Shown: one piece after another, positions 18,047 through 27,348 of the stretch | How positions within the stretch are numbered: the stretch's first letter is position 1 | Layout: every line of letters begins with the position of its first letter | Assembly (NCBI RefSeq): GCF_001651865.1 | Contig: NZ_LPUX01000055.1 | Location: 310,001-374,000, forward strand | Source of the DNA: Sinorhizobium glycinis | Lineage (GTDB): Bacteria; Pseudomonadota; Alphaproteobacteria; Rhizobiales; Rhizobiaceae | Length of the DNA: 64,000 bases | Direction: 5' to 3' | Translations under genes and position numbers: made by a program | The notes under the pieces: generated by a model | Seen by the model: the letters and a program-made list of their open reading frames with translations, nothing else | Database searches by the model: none | Told to the model about the DNA's origin: nothing

Positions 18047-19117
18047 ATGACAGATCGCATTGCGCTCATAACAGGTGTAACCGGTCAGGACGGTGCCTAC
18101 CTTGCCAAACTGCTGTTGCAGAAGGGCTATACTGTCCACGGACTGAAACGCAGATCCTCCTCCTTCAACACTGAGCGCATCGACGACATCTACGTCGATC
18201 CGCACGAACCGGGCGCGCGCTTCTTTCTCCATTACGCCGACCTTACCGACGCGACCAATCTCATCCGCATAATTCAGGAGACGCGCCCGACCGAAATCTA
18301 CAATCTTGCGGCCCAAAGCCATGTTCAGGTGAGCTTCGAGACGCCGGAGTATACCGGCAACGCCGATGCCCTGGGCACACTCCGGCTGCTTGAAGCGATA
18401 CGCATCCTGAAGATGGAAGAGCAGGTGCGCTTTTATCAAGCGTCAACCTCCGAGCTGTTCGGCAAGGTCCAGGAGGTGCCCCAAACGGAGAGAACGCCGT
18501 TTTATCCGCGCTCTCCCTATGCGGCGGCCAAACTCTATGCCTATTGGATCACGATCAACTACCGGGAAGCGTACGGAATATTCGCTTCGAACGGTATCCT
18601 GTTTAATCATGAAGGCCCCACGCGCGGCGAGACGTTTGTGACCCGCAAGATTACACGTGCGGTTGCGGGTATCGAACGGGGGTTTCAAAGCACCCTCTAT
18701 CTCGGCAATCTCGACGCGAAACGCGACTGGGGACATGCTCGAGACTATGTAGATGGGATGTGGCGGATTCTTCAGCACGCCGAGCCTGACGATTTCGTCC
18801 TCGCCACGGGCGAAACCCATTCGGTGCGCGAATTCGTGGCTCTTGCCTTCCGGGCAGTCGGTCGCGTCATCGAATGGGAGGGCAAGGGGGTGGACGAGAT
18901 CGGCCGGGACGGCAAAACAGGAGAGATTCTCGTCAGGATCGACCCACGCCATTTCCGTCCTACGGAGGTCGATCTGCTGATGGGAAATCCGGCGAAGGCC
19001 CGCGCAAAGCTCGGCTGGACGCACAGAACAACGTTCAGCGATCTAGTAGCGGAAATGGTGATCGCCGATCTGAAACGTCTGGAGCGAGAGCGTTGGCACA
19101 TCGACTCTAGCGTCTAG
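18047..19117 (+). CDS. gmd: GDP-mannose/GDP-heptose 4,6-dehydratase (GMD family)
   Basis: A 356-residue extended SDR of GMD length. The NADP site is [18 protein letters not shown] near residue 6, then [15 protein letters not shown], the substrate-side [15 protein letters not shown] block, and YAAAK with catalytic Y158 and K162. [19 protein letters not shown] and the C-terminal [15 protein letters not shown] blocks are all standard GMD sequence. It yields a GDP-4-keto-6-deoxy sugar. GMD enzymes classically use GDP-mannose, but relatives (DmhA, DdahA, WcbK) use GDP-D-glycero-D-manno-heptose, and no manB or manC is in the window. The reductase gene follows after 13 bp. The frame is open far upstream, but this ATG gives the conserved N-terminus. 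Confidence 0.88.
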   Translation: MTDRIALITGVTGQDGAYLAKLLLQKGYTVHGLKRRSSSFNTERIDDIYVDPHEPGARFFLHYADLTDATNLIRIIQETRPTEIYNLAAQSHVQVSFETPEYTGNADALGTLRLLEAIRILKMEEQVRFYQASTSELFGKVQEVPQTERTPFYPRSPYAAAKLYAYWITINYREAYGIFASNGILFNHEGPTRGETFVTRKITRAVAGIERGFQSTLYLGNLDAKRDWGHARDYVDGMWRILQHAEPDDFVLATGETHSVREFVALAFRAVGRVIEWEGKGVDEIGRDGKTGEILVRIDPRHFRPTEVDLLMGNPAKARAKLGWTHRTTFSDLVAEMVIADLKRLERERWHIDSSV

Positions 19118-19130
19118 AGGACCACCAGCC

Positions 19131-20099
19131 ATGGACTACGCTTATCGGCTCGAAGCAAAACGGATATTTGTGGCCGGCCACCGCGGCATGGTCGGCTCGG
19201 CCGTGGTGCGGCGACTGGAGCAGGAAAACTGCGAAATCCTGACGGCCGGGCGCGACGTTCTCGACCTTCGAAGTCAGGACGCCGTGCATCGCTGGATGAC
19301 GGAAACCAGGCCGGACGCCGTGGTTCTCGCGGCCGCTAAGGTCGGCGGGATTCTCGCCAATGATCGGTATCCGGCCGATTTCCTGCTGGACAACTTGCTG
19401 ATCGAAACGAATGTCATTCACAGCGCCTTCCGGTGTGGCGTCGAGAGACTACTGTTCTTGGGCTCATCGTGCATCTATCCGAAGCTGGCGCCACAGCCGA
19501 TCCCGGAAGACGCTCTTCTCACGAGCCCCTTGGAACCCACCAACGAGTGGTACGCTATCGCCAAGATCGCCGGTCTGAAGCTGTGCCAGGCCTATCGGCG
19601 CCAGTATAATGCCGATTATGTTTCGGCAATGCCGTGCAACCTGTACGGTCCGGGCGATAACTTCGACCTGGAAAAAAGTCACGTCGTCCCGGCGCTCATG
19701 CGCCGGACCCACGACGCGAAGATCGAAGGAGAACCTAGCCTCACGATCTGGGGGTCCGGCAGACCGCGACGCGAATTCCTACACGTGGACGATGCCGCCG
19801 ACGCCATTGTCCACATGCTCAAAACATATTCGGCGGATGGTCACCTCAATGTCGGCTCTGGCGAGGATATCTCCATCCGGGACCTCGCAATGCTCATCGC
19901 CGACGTCGTCGGCTTTACGGGCGAGATCGAGGCGGACCTGGCCAAGCCGGACGGGACACCGCGCAAACTGATGGACGTCGGCAAATTGTTCGCAACCGGA
20001 TGGCGACCCAGGCATACGCTTCGTGCAGGCCTGGAACTTACATATGCGTGGTTCAAGGCACATACCGAAGCTGGCGATCTGCGGCTGAGGGCCGTATAG
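19131..20099 (+). CDS. fcl: GDP-L-fucose synthase/GDP-4-keto-6-deoxy-heptose reductase family (Fcl/WcaG)
   Basis: A 322-residue SDR. The N-terminal [17 protein letters not shown] is the GxxGxxG site. The family hallmark [19 protein letters not shown] follows, then catalytic [13 protein letters not shown] and the [11 protein letters not shown] YxxxK motif. [13 protein letters not shown] and the C-terminal [10 protein letters not shown] blocks match Fcl/WcaG. Classical Fcl epimerises C3 and C5 and reduces C4 of GDP-4-keto-6-deoxymannose. In heptose loci relatives reduce GDP-4-keto-6-deoxy-heptose. A separate 3,5-epimerase upstream suggests a divided-labour pathway. It ends the plus-strand block and converges with the opp operon. 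Confidence 0.88.
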   Translation: MDYAYRLEAKRIFVAGHRGMVGSAVVRRLEQENCEILTAGRDVLDLRSQDAVHRWMTETRPDAVVLAAAKVGGILANDRYPADFLLDNLLIETNVIHSAFRCGVERLLFLGSSCIYPKLAPQPIPEDALLTSPLEPTNEWYAIAKIAGLKLCQAYRRQYNADYVSAMPCNLYGPGDNFDLEKSHVVPALMRRTHDAKIEGEPSLTIWGSGRPRREFLHVDDAADAIVHMLKTYSADGHLNVGSGEDISIRDLAMLIADVVGFTGEIEADLAKPDGTPRKLMDVGKLFATGWRPRHTLRAGLELTYAWFKAHTEAGDLRLRAV

Positions 20100-20181
20100 G
20101 CGCCAGACCAGAGTGGCGGGTGGGATAAGGCATTTCCGAGACGCGAGGCAATCATGAAAGGCGCAATGTCGACGGTAAATG

Positions 20182-21783
20182 TCACACGTTGAAGGCTGCC
20201 CCGATCAGCGTCTTTGTGTAAGGCTCCCGCGGTGCTTCGAAGATGGCGTCCGTTTGCCCCTCTTCGACGATGCGTCCGTTCCTCATGACGATCACATAGT
20301 CCGACATCGCCTTCACGACGGACAGGTCGTGGCTGATGAAGATGTAGGAAAGACCATGCTTTCTCTGCAGGTCGCGGAGCAGTTCGATAACCTGGCCCTG
20401 TACCGACCGGTCGAGAGCGGAGGTGGGCTCGTCGAGGATCACCACCTTCGGCTTCAGGATCATCGCCCGGGCGATGGCGATGCGCTGGCGTTGCCCGCCC
20501 GAGAATTCGTGCGGATAACGGTTGCGCGAGGCCGGGTCGAGGCCGACCTCTTTCAGGGCCGCAATGGCGCGTCGGTCCCGCTCGGCACGGCTCAGCTCCG
20601 GCTCATGAACATAGAGGCCCTCCGTGATGATCTCGCCCACCGTCAGGCGCGGTGAAAGCGAACCGTACGGATCCTGGAAGACGAGCTGGAGCTCGCGGCG
20701 CAAGGGCCGCATGGTGCTGCGGTCGAAGCCGGAAATATCGGTCGTACCGAAACGGTAGTAGCCGCTGCTCGGCAGCAATCTCAACAATGCCCGCCCGAGC
20801 GTCGATTTCCCCGAACCGGACTCGCCGACGATGCCGATGGTCTGACCCTGCCGCAGGCGCAGGTTGACGCCGTCGACCGCTCGAAAGACCGTGGACGAAC
20901 CGCCGAACAGGCCCTTGCCGATAGCGTACTCGACCGCCATGTCGCGACCCTCGAGAATGATCGGCGCGTGGTCCGGCGGCGAAACCTTGCGGCCACTCGG
21001 TTCGGCGGCAAGCAACATCTTCGTGTAGTCGGACTTGGGGCGCTCGAAAATCTCTGGCGTTCTCCCCTGCTCCACCACCTCCCCGCGGCGCATCACGGCG
21101 ACGCGGTCGGCGAAATGCTTCACGATGCCGAGGTCGTGCGTGATCAGCACGATCGCCATGCCAAAGCGCTGCTGCAACGACTTGAGCAGATCGAGGATCT
21201 GCGCCTGGATGGTGACGTCGAGCGCGGTCGTCGGCTCGTCGGCGATCAGGATATCCGGTTCGTTGGCCAGCGCCATGGCGATCATCACGCGCTGGCGCTG
21301 GCCGCCCGAGAGCTCATGCGGGTAGCTGTCGATGCGGCGCGCCGGTTCGGGAATACCGACCAATTCCAGGAGCTCGAGCACGCGTTTGCGCGCCTCTCTG
21401 AACGTGCCGCCACGGTGGTGGACGATCGGTTCGGCGATCTGCCGGCCGATCGTGTAGAGCGGGTCGAGCGAGGTCATCGGCTCCTGGAAGATCATGGTGA
21501 TCTTCGACCCGCGCACCTCGTTCAGGGCCTTTGGCGGCAGACCGATGAGTTCCTGGCCGCGGTAGCGCGCCGAGCCGGCGACCATGCCGTTCTTGGCGAG
21601 AAGTCCCATGATACCCATCATGGTCTGGCTCTTGCCCGAGCCGGATTCGCCGACAACCGCGAGCGTCTCCCCGGCATGCACGTCGAGATCGATGCCTTTG
21701 ACCGCCTCGACCGTGCCGTCCGGCGTGGAAAAGTCCACCTTGAGGCCGCGGACGGTGAGAATGGAATCGGTGGTGTCTGCCAT
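20182..21783 (-). CDS. oppD: Peptide ABC transporter, fused OppD-OppF ATPase
   Basis: A 533-residue protein with two complete ABC ATPase domains. The first (about 1-260) has [22 protein letters not shown] and [12 protein letters not shown]. The second (about 275-530) has [26 protein letters not shown] and [12 protein letters not shown]. Each half carries the oligopeptide-type C-terminal extension. Fused OppDF proteins are usual in Rhizobiaceae. It powers peptide uptake by the adjacent permeases and is the last gene of the minus-strand operon. ATG lies one base after the OppC stop, with AAGGA upstream; an open stretch of nine earlier codons is not needed. As I recall this corresponds to S. meliloti oppD on pSymB. 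Confidence 0.93.
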   Translation of the reverse strand: MADTTDSILTVRGLKVDFSTPDGTVEAVKGIDLDVHAGETLAVVGESGSGKSQTMMGIMGLLAKNGMVAGSARYRGQELIGLPPKALNEVRGSKITMIFQEPMTSLDPLYTIGRQIAEPIVHHRGGTFREARKRVLELLELVGIPEPARRIDSYPHELSGGQRQRVMIAMALANEPDILIADEPTTALDVTIQAQILDLLKSLQQRFGMAIVLITHDLGIVKHFADRVAVMRRGEVVEQGRTPEIFERPKSDYTKMLLAAEPSGRKVSPPDHAPIILEGRDMAVEYAIGKGLFGGSSTVFRAVDGVNLRLRQGQTIGIVGESGSGKSTLGRALLRLLPSSGYYRFGTTDISGFDRSTMRPLRRELQLVFQDPYGSLSPRLTVGEIITEGLYVHEPELSRAERDRRAIAALKEVGLDPASRNRYPHEFSGGQRQRIAIARAMILKPKVVILDEPTSALDRSVQGQVIELLRDLQRKHGLSYIFISHDLSVVKAMSDYVIVMRNGRIVEEGQTDAIFEAPREPYTKTLIGAAFNV

Positions 21784-21784
21784 G

Positions 21785-22915
21785 TCAGCGGTCCTTGGGG
21801 TCGAGCGCATCGCGCAGGCCGTCGCCGACGAAGTTCAGCGAAAACAGCGTAACGACGAAGAAGATGGCCGGGAAGATCAGCAGCCACGGCGCCGACTGGA
21901 TGTTGTTTGCTCCCTCGGAGATCAACGCTCCCCAGCTCGTCAGCGGCGACTGCACGCCGAGCCCGAGGAAGGACAGGAAGCTTTCGAGCAGGATGACCTT
22001 CGGCACCACGACGGTCACGAAGACGATCACCGGACCGATGGTGTTCGGGATGATGTGCCGGCGGATGATCTGCCAGTCGGTGAGGCCGAGCGCCTGCGCC
22101 GCACCCACGAATTCGCGGCGCTTCAGAGCGAGCGTCTGGCCGCGGACGATACGGGCCATGTCCAGCCACTCGACCGCGCCGATCACCAGAAAGATCAGGA
22201 TGAAGCTGCGGCCGAAGAAGACGACCAGCACAACGACGAGGAAGACGAAGGGTAGCGAATAGAGGATTTCGACGAAGCGCATCATCACGTTGTCGACGCG
22301 CCCGCCGATATAGCCGGACGTCGCGCCGTAGAAGACGCCGAGGCCGAGCGACACGAGGCTCGCGAGCAGGCCGACGGCGATCGAGATCTGTCCACCGAGC
22401 ATGACGCGGACGAGCAGGTCGCGGCCGTTGGAATCGGTGCCGAACGGGAAATATTCGCGGTCCACCTGGCCCTCGACCTTCAGCGTGCGGCCCTCGTCCT
22501 CGGTCGCGACGACCTTGGTGTTCTCGAATTCGTTGGCGCGGTCGAAATAGCGCGTGGCGCGCGGATCGATCGGCTGCTCTGAAGTGACCGTGGCTGTAAA
22601 GGCTTCGCCCTCGACGTTGAATTCCTTCAGCGTCACGCGGGCGCGCGCCGCAACGCTTTCCATGACCTCCTGGAGCGTCGAGGTATCCGGCCGCGGTTCG
22701 AGGTTCGGGCCGATCGACACATAGGACGGAAAGACCTGGTCGTAGCTGTGCGGGGAGAAGAACGGACCGACGAAGGAGAAGAGCGCGATCAGCGCCAGCA
22801 TGATGCAGCCCGCCATGGCGGCGCGGTTGCGGCGGAAGCGCAGTGCCGCGAGCTGGAAGAGACTGCGGCCTTTTGTTTCCGGCGCGGCCGCCGGTATCTG
22901 GACGATATCAGTCAT
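21785..22915 (-). CDS. oppC: Peptide ABC transporter permease OppC
   Basis: A 376-residue inner-membrane permease. A first TM near residue 35 is followed by a long periplasmic segment of roughly 130 residues and then five further TMs. GTDSNGRDLLVRVMLGG marks the start of the conserved BPD_transp_1 domain. EFVGAAQALGLTDWQIIRRH is the EAA loop that contacts the ATPase. It is longer than E. coli OppC (about 300) because of the periplasmic insertion, which I believe is common in alphaproteobacterial OppC. The start overlaps the OppB stop by eight bases, indicating coupling. Confidence 0.93.
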   Translation of the reverse strand: MTDIVQIPAAAPETKGRSLFQLAALRFRRNRAAMAGCIMLALIALFSFVGPFFSPHSYDQVFPSYVSIGPNLEPRPDTSTLQEVMESVAARARVTLKEFNVEGEAFTATVTSEQPIDPRATRYFDRANEFENTKVVATEDEGRTLKVEGQVDREYFPFGTDSNGRDLLVRVMLGGQISIAVGLLASLVSLGLGVFYGATSGYIGGRVDNVMMRFVEILYSLPFVFLVVVLVVFFGRSFILIFLVIGAVEWLDMARIVRGQTLALKRREFVGAAQALGLTDWQIIRRHIIPNTIGPVIVFVTVVVPKVILLESFLSFLGLGVQSPLTSWGALISEGANNIQSAPWLLIFPAIFFVVTLFSLNFVGDGLRDALDPKDR

Positions 22916-23831
22916 GGCGAACCCTCGGATCGAGCAGGCCGTAGAGAATATCGACCAGGAGATTGAAGACGATGACGAAGATGGCGATGAGGATCACCGT
23001 GCCCATGACCAGTGTATAGTCACGGTTGATGGCGCCGAGGACGAAATAGCGGCCGACGCCCGGAATGGTGAAGATCGTCTCGACCACCGCCGAACCGGTG
23101 AGCAGCGCCGCCGCACAGGGGGCCAGATAGGAAACGACCGGCAGCATCGCGCCGCGCATCGCATGGGTGATGACGACGGCACGGGACGGCAATCCATAGG
23201 CCTTGGCCGTGCGGATATGGTCCGTGTTGAGCGCCTCGATCATGGAGCCGCGCGTCAGCCGGGCGAAGACCGCGAGTTGCGGCAGCGCGAGCGCGATCAT
23301 CGGCAGAACCAGGAAGCGGAACGACCCGTCGCCCCAGCCGCCGGCGGGAAGCCAGGCGAGCATGATTGCGAAGATGAGGGTGAGCACCGGGCCGACGACG
23401 AAATTCGGCACGGTGACGCCGATCGTCGAAACCGACATAACAGCGAAGTCGAGGAAGCTGTTCTGACGGAGCGCGGCGATCGTCCCTGCGATGACGCCGC
23501 CGACTACAGCCAGGATCAGCGCGTAGAAGCCGAGCTCCATTGAATAGGGCAAGCCCTTGCCGATCAGCTGCGCGACGTTGTTGTCATGATAGATATAGCT
23601 CGGACCGAAGTCGCCGGTCACCGCATTGCTGAGATAGGTAACGTACTGACGCCAGAGCGGCTGATCGAGGTGATAGGTCCTCATCAGGTTCTCCATCGTG
23701 GTGGGAGGGAGAGGACGCTCGAGATTGAAGGGGCCACCGGGGGCAAACCGCATCAGGAAGAAGGATATGGTGACGACGATGAACAGCGTCGGCACCGCAC
23801 TCGCCAATCGGCGAAGGACGAAGGAGATCAT
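22908..23831 (-). CDS. oppB: Peptide ABC transporter permease OppB
   Basis: A 307-residue permease, the usual OppB length. It begins MISFVLRRLASAVPTLFIVV, the classic N-terminal TM, followed by the FAPGGPFNLERPLPP periplasmic motif. DHIRTAKAYGLPSRAVVITHA is the EAA loop and GSAVVETIFTIPGVGRYFV the typical C-terminal block. It forms the channel with OppC. GGAG lies about ten bases before ATG, directly beside a strong hairpin that separates it from oppA, so translation and mRNA stability of the distal genes may be set there. Confidence 0.94.
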   Translation of the reverse strand: MISFVLRRLASAVPTLFIVVTISFFLMRFAPGGPFNLERPLPPTTMENLMRTYHLDQPLWRQYVTYLSNAVTGDFGPSYIYHDNNVAQLIGKGLPYSMELGFYALILAVVGGVIAGTIAALRQNSFLDFAVMSVSTIGVTVPNFVVGPVLTLIFAIMLAWLPAGGWGDGSFRFLVLPMIALALPQLAVFARLTRGSMIEALNTDHIRTAKAYGLPSRAVVITHAMRGAMLPVVSYLAPCAAALLTGSAVVETIFTIPGVGRYFVLGAINRDYTLVMGTVILIAIFVIVFNLLVDILYGLLDPRVRHD

Positions 23832-23844
23832 GGACTTGGCTCCG

Positions 23845-23876
23845 GAGGCGACGCGCGGGCTCCCGCGCGTCGCCTC
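23845..23876 (-). terminator. Intercistronic 15-bp perfect hairpin between oppA and oppB
   Basis: The arms at 23845-23859 and 23862-23876 are perfectly complementary over 15 bp with a two-base loop, seven bases downstream of the oppA stop. There is no U-run, so it is more likely a stabilising or attenuating mRNA structure than a true terminator. It would keep the binding-protein message abundant relative to the permeases. Confidence 0.75.
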
Positions 23877-23882
23877 AGTTCG

Positions 23883-25481
23883 TTATTCGGCGATCGACAG
23901 GAACCTGCTCAAGTGCGCATTCGGCGCATTGTCCTGCCAGCCCTTGACGCGGCTCGAGACGAGCCACAGGTCCGCCTGGGTGAGGAGTGGCGCAATCGGC
24001 TGCTCCTTCATCAGCAGGGTCTCTGCTTCATGGAGGACCTTCGAGCGCGCCGCCGGATCCTGTTCTTCGTAGGACTTCTTCATCAGCGCGTCGTATTCGG
24101 CATTTTCGAAGTGGCCATAGTTGAAGGTCTTGTTGGTGCTGAGGCTCAGCGCCAGGAAGTTCTCGGCATCGGCATAGTCGGCGACCCAGCCGGCACGGGC
24201 GACGTTGAACTTGCCGCCTTCCTGCAGGTAGGCGTAGTGCGACGAGACGTCGAGGTTGACGAGCGAGACCTTGGCGCCGAAGGTGTTCTTCCACATATCG
24301 GCGACAGCCGTCGCAACACGCTCGTGGTTCGGGTTGGTGTTGTAGCGGATCTCGATGTTCAGCGGCTTGCCGCCCTCGCCGTAGCCGGCTTCCTTCATCA
24401 GCTCGATCGCCTTGTCCTCACGGTCGAGCTGTGACATTTCCGCAAAATCCGCCTTTGCGGGATCACCGTATCCTTCGATGCCCGGCGGCACCATCGAATA
24501 GGAAGGAATCTGCGAACCGCTGTAGATTTCCTTGGCGAGGAAGTCGCGGTCGACCGCCATCGACAGGGCCCGGCGGACGCGGACGTCGCTATAGGGCTCC
24601 TGCCGCGTGTCGAAGGCGTAGTAATAGGTCGCAAGCGTCGGCGAGACATGCACCTGGTCGCTATAGGACTGCCGCAGGCGATCGATCTGGTCGGCCGAGA
24701 AGTTGTAGACGAGGTCCATTTCCTTCGCCTCGAAACGACGCACCGAGGCGGCCTGGTCGTCGATCGGGTAGAAGATCACCTTGTCGAGCTTGACGTTGGC
24801 GGCATCCCAGTAGTTCGTGTTCTTCTCGACCGTCAGGCTGTCGTTCGGCACATGCGCGGTAAGCTTGAAGGCGCCGTTCGAAACCATGACGCCCGGCTTC
24901 ACGAAAACGGCGCCGTTCTTCTCGACGCTCGCCTTGCTGACCGGAAGTGCGGTCTGGTGAGCCAGCAGTTCCAGGAAGAACGGCGTCGGCCGCTCAAGGG
25001 TGACTTCGAGCGTCTTCTCGTCGACGGCCTTGACGCCGAGCTGGTCGACCGGCACCTCACCCTTGTTGACCTTCTCGGCGTTCTTGATCGGGAAGAGAAT
25101 GTTGGCGTATTCGGCAGCCGTCTTCGGGTCCTCGACGCGGCGGAACGAGAAGGCGAAGTCCTCGGCGGTCACCGGCGAGCCGTCGGACCACTTGGCATCG
25201 GCGCGCAGCTTGAACGTATAGACGACGCCATCATCCGAAAGCTCCCAGCTTTCGGCGGCACCCGGGACGATCTTGCCGGCGGCATCGTAGATCGTCAGAC
25301 CCTCATAGAGGTCCTTGAGGATGAATTCCTCGATGTTGATGGACGTATGCGCCTGGTCGAGCGTCTGGGGCTCGCCGGCATTGCCGCGGTGCAGGACCGC
25401 TTCGGCGAGCGCCGGGCTTGCTCCGACAAGTAGCGAGCCGATGAGCGCGGCGGCGCGGAGGTTGAGTTTCAGTGAAGCCAT
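23883..25481 (-). CDS. oppA: Periplasmic oligopeptide-binding protein OppA
   Basis: A 532-residue family 5 solute-binding protein. A Sec signal peptide (MASLKLNLRAAALIGSLLVG ... PALA) is followed by VLHRGNAGEPQTLDQAHTS, the SBP_bac_5 start. DLYEGLTIYDAAGKIVPGAA and WSDGSPVTAEDFAFSFRR are the conserved peptide-binding blocks. It captures peptides in the periplasm for OppBC. AAGGAGAAG lies close before the ATG. It is the first gene of the operon; a perfect palindrome (25530-25543) sits about 50 bp upstream and may be its operator. Confidence 0.94.
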   Translation of the reverse strand: MASLKLNLRAAALIGSLLVGASPALAEAVLHRGNAGEPQTLDQAHTSINIEEFILKDLYEGLTIYDAAGKIVPGAAESWELSDDGVVYTFKLRADAKWSDGSPVTAEDFAFSFRRVEDPKTAAEYANILFPIKNAEKVNKGEVPVDQLGVKAVDEKTLEVTLERPTPFFLELLAHQTALPVSKASVEKNGAVFVKPGVMVSNGAFKLTAHVPNDSLTVEKNTNYWDAANVKLDKVIFYPIDDQAASVRRFEAKEMDLVYNFSADQIDRLRQSYSDQVHVSPTLATYYYAFDTRQEPYSDVRVRRALSMAVDRDFLAKEIYSGSQIPSYSMVPPGIEGYGDPAKADFAEMSQLDREDKAIELMKEAGYGEGGKPLNIEIRYNTNPNHERVATAVADMWKNTFGAKVSLVNLDVSSHYAYLQEGGKFNVARAGWVADYADAENFLALSLSTNKTFNYGHFENAEYDALMKKSYEEQDPAARSKVLHEAETLLMKEQPIAPLLTQADLWLVSSRVKGWQDNAPNAHLSRFLSIAE

Positions 25482-25529
25482 TTTTCTTCTCCTTCCCCTT
25501 GTTTTGGATCAGCCAATCGCACGAGAGAA

Positions 25530-25543
25530 GTGCAAATTTGCAC
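25530..25543. promoter_or_regulatory. Perfect palindrome GTGCAAATTTGCAC upstream of oppA
   Basis: The 14-bp sequence is identical on both strands and lies 49-62 bp upstream of the oppA start, just downstream of a candidate promoter. That position suits a repressor operator. The regulator is unknown. Confidence 0.45.
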
Positions 25544-25574
25544 CGAACGCAAGGCGATTTCTGCACCCTCTCTT

Positions 25575-25603
25575 ATAAAACGAAATTCTCATTGATCGCG
25601 TAA
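25575..25603 (-). promoter_or_regulatory. Candidate oppA promoter
   Basis: On the minus strand TTACGC, a 17-base spacer and TTTTAT (followed by AAG) form a plausible but weak sigma-70 pair. The predicted start site would be just upstream of the 25530-25543 palindrome. Judged by eye only. Confidence 0.25.
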
Positions 25604-26006
25604 GTTGCAAAGCGACGCAACGAATTCCATTGCCTCCTCATGCGGCCGGCCAAGCGGAATTATGCGCCGAGAGCAGCCAACTGCAACGTTTTAGATGACA
25701 TCGCAACGTCTAGCCCGTCGCCGCCGTGGTCGACGCAAGCAGGCCTTTTGCAAACTTCATGAATTCAATCGGCACTTTACGTAATATGCAGAATAATTTC
25801 CCGCCTCTTTCGCAATATTTTTGCGAGCAGCTGTTGCGAGCCTTGCCGACGCGTTCCTGCGACGCGAAATCATTCTGAGACACCAAGCGACAGGACAGCC
25901 ACCCGAAGCCGCTTCATCCCCACCTCGCGCCAAGGCTGCCACTACCAACCAGAAAGCGAATGTGGTGATTTTTGACAGGGCGGGTTTCCATCCACAGCAA
26001 AATCCC

Positions 26007-26020
26007 TTGACGCACGTCAA
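26007..26020 (+). promoter_or_regulatory. Candidate FNR/FixK-type box upstream of fba
   Basis: TTGACGCACGTCAA has the TTGAC-N4-GTCAA symmetry recognised by rhizobial FixK/FnrN regulators. It lies about 215 bp before the fba start. I see no well-placed -10 at the class I or class II distance, so the site is tentative. Confidence 0.3.
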
Positions 26021-26234
26021 TCAACTGCCCGCGCCTGCCTTGGGTCCGGTTGCCAAACGGTCTGCATCAATTATTGTGCGTCTGACTTTGGTCGGGCGCG
26101 CGGATTCCAAAGACATCGGAATGCGCTCAAACGCCCGCATCGTAGGCCGAGGATCGCCTGGGTAGCCGCGAATGTGGGGCCCGCTTCAATTTCGTAGCGC
26201 CCGGAGTGAGCGCGTTAGCACAGGGAGATTTCGA

Positions 26235-27281
26235 ATGGCATTGATCACATTGCGGCAACTGCTCGACCATGCGGCGGAAAACAATTATGCGCTGCCGGCC
26301 TTCAATGTGAACAATCTCGAATACATCCAGGCAGTCATGCGCGCCGCCGATGCGACCGACTCCCCGGTGATCCTGCAGGCAAGCCGCGGCGCCCGCTCCT
26401 ATGCCGGCGACGCTTTCCTGCGCCACCTGATCCTTGGCGCTGCGGAAGAATATCCGCATATCCCAGTCTGTCTTCACCTTGACCACGGCGACCAGCCGTC
26501 GACCTGCATTTCGGCGATCACGAACGGCTTCACTTCGGTAATGATGGACGGCTCGCTGGAAAAGGACGGCAAGACAGTGGCGAGCTACGAGTACAACGTG
26601 GCGGTCACGGCCGAAGTCGTGAAGATCGCTCATGCGGCGGGCGTATCCGTGGAAGGCGAGCTCGGCTGCCTCGGCAACCTCGAAACCGGCGCCGGCGACA
26701 AGGAAGACGGCCACGGCTTCGAAGGCAAGCTATCGCGTGAGGAATTGCTGACCGACCCGGACCAGGCGCTCGACTTCGTCTCGAAGACCGGCGTGGACGC
26801 GTTGGCGGTGGCGATCGGCACCAGCCACGGCGCCTACAAGTTCACGCGCGAGCCGGACGGCGAGATCCTGTCGATCGAGACGATCGCCAAGATCAACAAG
26901 CGGCTGCCCAACACCCACCTCGTCATGCACGGATCGTCTTCCGTTCCGGCCGACCTCCAGGAGCTTTTCAACGCCTATGGCGGCAAGATGAAGAAGACCT
27001 GGGGCGTGCCGGTCTCGGAGATCCAGAAGGCCATCCCGCTCGGCGTGCGCAAGGTCAATATCGACACGGACCTCCGTCTCGCCTTCACTGGCGAGATCCG
27101 CAAGCACCATATCCAACACCCGGACAATTTCGATCCGCGCAACTATCTGAAACCGGCGATCGCCCACATGACCGAGGTCTGCAAGGAGCGTTTCGAGGCT
27201 TTCCATGCCGCCGGCCAGGCATCGAAGATCCGGGTGCTGAGACTCCCGGAAATGGCCAAGCGCTACGCCAAGGCAGCCTGA
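26235..27281 (+). CDS. fba: Fructose-bisphosphate aldolase, class II (CbbA/Fba)
   Basis: A 348-residue zinc aldolase that interconverts fructose 1,6-bisphosphate with glyceraldehyde 3-phosphate and dihydroxyacetone phosphate. Zinc-site and catalytic blocks are visible: [14 protein letters not shown] near residue 80, [12 protein letters not shown] around residue 140, [11 protein letters not shown] and [23 protein letters not shown] is the phosphate-binding loop. Length and sequence resemble the Calvin-type CbbA subgroup; as I recall S. meliloti has cbbA2 at this place next to opp. GGGAG upstream fixes the start over an earlier in-frame codon. It may serve glycolysis or gluconeogenesis, since no other cbb gene is here. 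Confidence 0.93.
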   Translation: MALITLRQLLDHAAENNYALPAFNVNNLEYIQAVMRAADATDSPVILQASRGARSYAGDAFLRHLILGAAEEYPHIPVCLHLDHGDQPSTCISAITNGFTSVMMDGSLEKDGKTVASYEYNVAVTAEVVKIAHAAGVSVEGELGCLGNLETGAGDKEDGHGFEGKLSREELLTDPDQALDFVSKTGVDALAVAIGTSHGAYKFTREPDGEILSIETIAKINKRLPNTHLVMHGSSSVPADLQELFNAYGGKMKKTWGVPVSEIQKAIPLGVRKVNIDTDLRLAFTGEIRKHHIQHPDNFDPRNYLKPAIAHMTEVCKERFEAFHAAGQASKIRVLRLPEMAKRYAKAA

Positions 27282-27303
27282 CACTCATCCAGCCTGGAAC
27301 GCT

Positions 27304-27344
27304 GCGAGGCCGTACATCCCGCAAGGATGCATGGCCTTGCTTTT
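27304..27344 (+). terminator. Rho-independent terminator after fba
   Basis: GCGAGGCC (27304-27311) pairs with GGCCTTGC (27333-27340), with an inner ATCC/GGAT stem and TTTT immediately after. It lies 23 bp past the fba stop, between convergent genes. Confidence 0.7.
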
Positions 27345-27348
27345 CGTT

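Larger units (their letters stand above)
25482..26234. other. 753-bp divergent regulatory region oppA / fba
   Basis: No supported gene. The region is clearly richer in A+T than its surroundings and holds several symmetric elements: the 14-bp palindrome near oppA, CGCAATATTTTTGCG at 25811-25825, and an FNR/FixK-like box at 26007-26020. CAACGT occurs twice near 25682-25714. It must contain the opp and fba promoters. Confidence 0.5.

Noticed and set aside
20101-20118. CGCCA-N8-TGGCG hairpin between the convergent fcl-like and oppD genes
   Set aside because: The stem is only 5 bp and neither strand has a following U-run, so a terminator is not supported.
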